The notes under the pieces: model-generated
Told to the model about the DNA's origin: nothing
The model's input: the letters and a program-made list of their open reading frames with translations, nothing else
The model's database searches: none
Made by a program: the position numbers and the translations under genes
In this document: one piece after another, positions 60,543 through 64,000 of the stretch
How the letters are laid out: each line of letters begins with the position of its first letter
Numbering within the stretch: the stretch's first letter is position 1
Assembly (NCBI GenBank): GCA_964019165.1
Contig: OZ025271.1
Location: 320,001 to 384,000, forward strand
Direction of reading: 5' to 3'
Length of the DNA: 64,000 nucleotides
Source of the DNA: Mastigias papua
Taxonomy: Eukaryota; Cnidaria; Scyphozoa; Rhizostomeae; Mastigiidae

Positions 60543-60593
60543 CTTCAATGAACTGGTTAGCAGCGTCAATATCAATGAATTTGAGCTTCCAAT
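60543..60593 (-). CDS. Array microexon 12 (type B1)
   Basis: 51 bp, phase 1-1, acceptor CTGTTTGTCTTAG, donor intact; encodes DWKLKFIDIDAANQFIE. Confidence 0.58.
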
Positions 60594-61399
60594 CTAAGAC
60601 AAACAGAGATATAAAATATCAAATGTCATTGAATGTTTATGGTTCGTGTTATCAAATTTCAATAGCTAACTGACAATTCAAATTAAATGCCTGATTAGAA
60701 ATCAAGTCCAACTGCCCGCTGCTGTACTACTGACAAGTGGGTCTCAGCCGAGGTCAAAGTTGTAATGACCCTAAACACCACAAATTAAACCATCAATTCA
60801 GGCCTTCGTTTATTCATCATTAATTCACTACCATTCTGTCCATAATTGTAATCTTCTCCATTCACTCCAGATCTGGACATGACCTATCATCATCCCTGCC
60901 ATCATTTCACACAGGTCACCCGTTTGACTTTGTTATCTTATCTGTCAAGTTCACTTACTCAGTAAACCACCATGTTTAGAGCAATTTAATAATTAGTATG
61001 AAATATTTCATCACCAGGTTTTGTGTATACTTGTGGGTAAAGTGATCTGCAATAACCATTCAGTAGATCAGTTCGTTAAATCAACATCATGTATTTCAGG
61101 TTCCGTGTTTCCGTCCATATTCAGTGCTACAGAGTTTTGTATTAATCAATATATTTAATAATAGTTAGGTTACCCTAGCCTTACAAATATTACCCTGTTT
61201 ACTCATACATCCCTAACAATTATCCTTACACCATTTGTCTTTCCATCCAAACCGTAAACGTCTTTTATTTTAATCTACGTTCTTTCCAAAAGTCACCTCA
61301 AACACAAATGACTATCTATATATGCATACCGATATGTGAGAAAACAGCAGTCAGTAACAACAATTAACCAATGAAAATCGAGATACTATATATAGTCAC

Positions 61400-61450
61400 C
61401 TTCAAAGAATTTATTAGCAGCGTCAATATCAACGAATTTGTGCTTCCAAT
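61400..61450 (-). CDS. Array microexon 13 (type B2, variant)
   Basis: 51 bp, phase 1-1, splice signals intact; encodes DWKHKFVDIDAANKFFE. Lys replaces Gln in the AANQF motif. Confidence 0.58.
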
Positions 61451-62257
61451 CTAAGAAAGACAGAGATATAAAATATCAAATGTCATTGAATGTTTATGGT
61501 TCGTGTTATCAAATTTCAATAGCTAACTGACAATTCAAATTAAATGCCTGATTAGAAATCAAGTCCAACTGCCCGCTGCTGTACTACTGACAAGTGGGTC
61601 TCAGCCGAGGTCAAAGTTGTAATGACCCTAAACACCACAAATGAAACCATCAATTCAGGCCTTCGTTTATTCATCATTAATTCACTACCATTCTTTCCAT
61701 AATTGTAATCTTCTCCATTCACTCCAGATCTGGACATGACCTTTCATCATCCCTGCCATCATTTCACACAGGTCACCCGTTTGACTTTTTTATCTTATCT
61801 GTCAAGTTCACTTACTCAGTAAACCACCATGTTTAGAGCAATTTAATAATTAGTATGAAATATTTCATCACCAGGTTTTGTGTATACTTGTGGGTAAAGT
61901 GATCTGCAATAACCATTCAATAGATCAGTTCGTTAAATCAACATCATGTATTTCAGGTTCCGTGTTCTCCGTCCATAGTCAGTGCTACAGAGTTTTGTAT
62001 TAATCAATATATTTAATAATAGTTAGGTTACCCTAGCCTTATAAATATTACCCTGTTTAATCATACATCCCTAACAATTATCCCTACACCATTTTTCTTT
62101 CCATCCAAAACGTAAACGTCTTTTATTTTAATCTACGTTCTTTCCAAAAGTCACCTCAAACACAAATGACTATCTATATATGCATACCGATATGTGAGAA
62201 AACAGCAGTCAGTAACAACAATTAACCAATGAAAATCGAGATACTATATATAGTCAC

Positions 62258-62308
62258 CTTCAAAGAATTGGTTAGCAGCGTCAATACCAACGAATTTGTG
62301 CTTCCAAT
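62258..62308 (-). CDS. Array microexon 14 (type B2, variant)
   Basis: 51 bp, phase 1-1, splice signals intact; encodes DWKHKFVGIDAANQFFE, with Gly for Asp at position 8. Confidence 0.58.
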
Positions 62309-63114
62309 CTAAGAAAGACAGAGATATAAAATATCAAATGTCATTGAATGTTTATGGTTCGTGTTATCAAATTTCAATAGCTAACTGACAATTCAAATTA
62401 AATGCCTGATTAGAAATCAAGTCCAACTGCCCGCTGCTGTACTACTGACAAGTGGGTCTCAGCCGAGGTCAAAGTTGTAATGACCCTAAACACCACAAAT
62501 GAAACCATCAATTCAGGCCTTCGTTTATTCATCATTAATTCACTACCATTCTTTCCATAATTGTAATCTTCTCCATTCACTCCAGATCTGGACATGACCT
62601 TTCATCATCCCTGCCATCATTTCACACAGGTCACCCGTTTGACTTTTTTATCTTATCTGTCAAGTTCACTTACTCAGTAAACCACCATGTTTAGAGCAAT
62701 TTAATAATTAGTATGAAATATTTCATCACCAGGTTTTGTGTATACTTGTGGGTAAAGTGATCTGCAATAACCATTCAGTAGATCAGTTCGTTAAATCAAC
62801 ATCATGTATTTCAGGTTCCGTGTTTCCGTCCATATTCAGTGCTACAGAGTTTTGTATTAATCAATATATTTAATAATAGTTAGGTTACCCTAGCACTACA
62901 AATACTACCCTGTTTAATCATACATCCCTAACAATTATCCTTACACCATTTGTCTTTCCATCCAAACCATAAACGTCTTTTATTTTAATCTACGTTCTTT
63001 CCAAAAGTCACCTCAAACACAAATGACTATCTATATATGCATACCGATATGTGAGACAACAGCAGTCAGTAACAACAATTAACCAATGAAAATCGAGATA
63101 CTATATATAGTCAC

Positions 63115-63165
63115 CTTCAAAGAATTGGTTAGCAGCGTCAATATCAACGAATTTGTGCTTCCAAT
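63115..63165 (-). CDS. Array microexon 15 (type B2)
   Basis: 51 bp, phase 1-1, splice signals intact; encodes DWKHKFVDIDAANQFFE. Confidence 0.58.
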
Positions 63166-63971
63166 CTAAGAAAGACAGAGATATAAAATATCAAATGTCA
63201 TTGAATGTTTATGGTTCGTGTTATCAAATTTCAATAGCTAACTGACAATTCAAATTAAATGCCTGATTAGAAATCAAGTCCAACTGCCCGCTGCTGTACT
63301 ACTGACAAGTGGGTCTCAGCCGAGGTCAAAGTTGTAATGACCCTAAACACCACAAATGAAACCATCAATTCAGGCCTTCGTTTATTCATCATTAATTCAC
63401 TACCATTCTTTCCATAATTGTAATCTTCTCCATTCACTCCAGATCTGGACATGACCTTTCATCATCCCTGCCATCATTTCACACAGGTCACCCGTTTGAC
63501 TTTTTTATCTTATCTGTCAAGTTCACTTACTCAGTAAACCACCATGTTTAGAGCAATTTAATAATTAGTATGAAATATTTCATCACCAGGTTTTGTGTAT
63601 ACTTGTGGGTAAAGTGATCTGCAATAACCATTCAGTAGATCAGTTCGTTAAATCAACATCATGTATTTCAGGTTCCGTGTTTCCGTCCATAATCAGTGCT
63701 ACAGAGTTTTGTATTAATCAATATATTTAATAATAGTTAGGTTACCCTAGCACTACAAATACTACCCTGTTTAATCATACATCCCTAACAATTATCCTTA
63801 CACCATTTGTCTTTCCATCCAAACCGTAAACGTCTTTTATTTTAATCTACGTTCTTTCCAAAAGTCACCTCAAACACAAATGACTATCTATATATGCATA
63901 CCGATATGTGAGAAAACAGCAGTCAGTAACAACAATTAACCAATGAAAATCGAGATACTATATATAGTCAC

Positions 63972-64000
63972 CTTCAATGAACTGGTTAGCAGCGTCAATA
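63972..64000 (-). CDS. Array microexon 16 (type B, cut by window edge)
   Basis: The 3' 29 bases of a further exon with an intact donor GAAG|GTGAC; the visible part encodes IDAANQFIE. The rest lies beyond the window. Confidence 0.5.

Larger units (their letters stand above)
50979..64000 (-). repeat. 856-858-bp tandem array (15 full units plus a partial) with one exon per unit
   Basis: The landmark CGTAAACGTCTTTTATTTTA (or a variant) recurs at 50979, 51835, 52691, 53547, 54403, 55259, 56115, 56971, 57827, 58683, 59539, 60396, 61253, 62111, 62968 and 63825. Ten-plus units are 856 bp and closely alike; from about 59.5 kb units are 857-858 bp and carry many shared differences. Units at 56115 and 56971 appear identical by eye. 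The first two units mix both flank types, implying exchange between subfamilies. Each unit contains a 51-bp minus-strand exon-like segment with AG/GT signals. The array continues past the window edge. It can be read as satellite DNA or, as I prefer, as serially duplicated exon-plus-intron. Confidence 0.95.

Noticed and set aside
61552..63452. A 61-codon minus-strand frame starting MSRSGVNGEDYNYGKNG repeated in three array units (61552, 62410, 63267)
   Set aside because: Type A units and some type B units carry stops or changes in the same stretch, it lacks splice context, and it lies in the intron of the array; repetition only reflects the tandem units.

Overview
This window is animal (metazoan) nuclear DNA, AT-rich and intron-like. 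It has no operons or dense genes. It shows GT-AG splice signals, long (TA)n runs, non-LTR retrotransposon and Penelope-like relics, tRNA-derived SINEs, several non-autonomous DNA transposons, and one nearly complete Ty3/gypsy element of the Gmr1 type. In Gmr1-like elements integrase precedes reverse transcriptase; they were first described from deuterostomes. Together with an exon resembling the DZIP3-like HEPN-type exons expanded in marine invertebrates, this suggests a marine invertebrate, possibly a deuterostome. The species cannot be named from the sequence.

Layout, left half. 1-2.3 kb is non-coding with one tRNA-like SINE trace. 2.3-3.4 kb is an open reading frame built of about 38 copies of a 27-bp repeat. 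3.4-4.5 kb holds (TA)n/(GA)n runs, a tRNA-derived SINE and a perfect inverted repeat of about 80-bp arms. 4.5-11.3 kb is mostly featureless. 11.3-12.4 kb is a transposon with 5-bp target duplications. 12.7-15.6 kb looks like a promoter, a first exon and flanks, and is paralogous to 32.2-35 kb. 17.7-25.5 kb collects LINE, mariner, Penelope and endonuclease-bearing LINE relics around one plausible host exon (23319-23813). 27.0-29.3 kb is a 135-bp satellite organised as a 7-mer higher-order repeat.

Layout, right half. 29.3-38.1 kb has several short DNA transposons, two of them sitting in the two halves of a local duplication. 38866-44627 is the Gmr1-like element: 500-bp LTRs, 5-bp target duplication, a tRNA-Leu primer site, one nonsense codon and one frameshift in RT. 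It is inserted in the 3' UTR of an older LINE copy. 46.0-47.4 kb is a TA-flanked non-autonomous transposon.

The most interesting part is 49.95-64.0 kb. It looks like satellite DNA of 856-858 bp repeated at least 15 times and running off the right edge. On the minus strand, however, every unit carries a 51-bp exon-like segment with intact AG and GT splice signals and identical phase (1-1). This phase fits an 824-bp open terminal exon at 49953-50776. The predicted product is a chain of 17-residue repeats joined to an unrecognised 273-residue C-terminal region. Two exon types differ at 13 of 51 bases, all amino-acid changing, while the surrounding intron differs by only about 6-7 percent. Introns therefore look homogenised while exons diversify. 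No transcript evidence is available here, so expression is inference.
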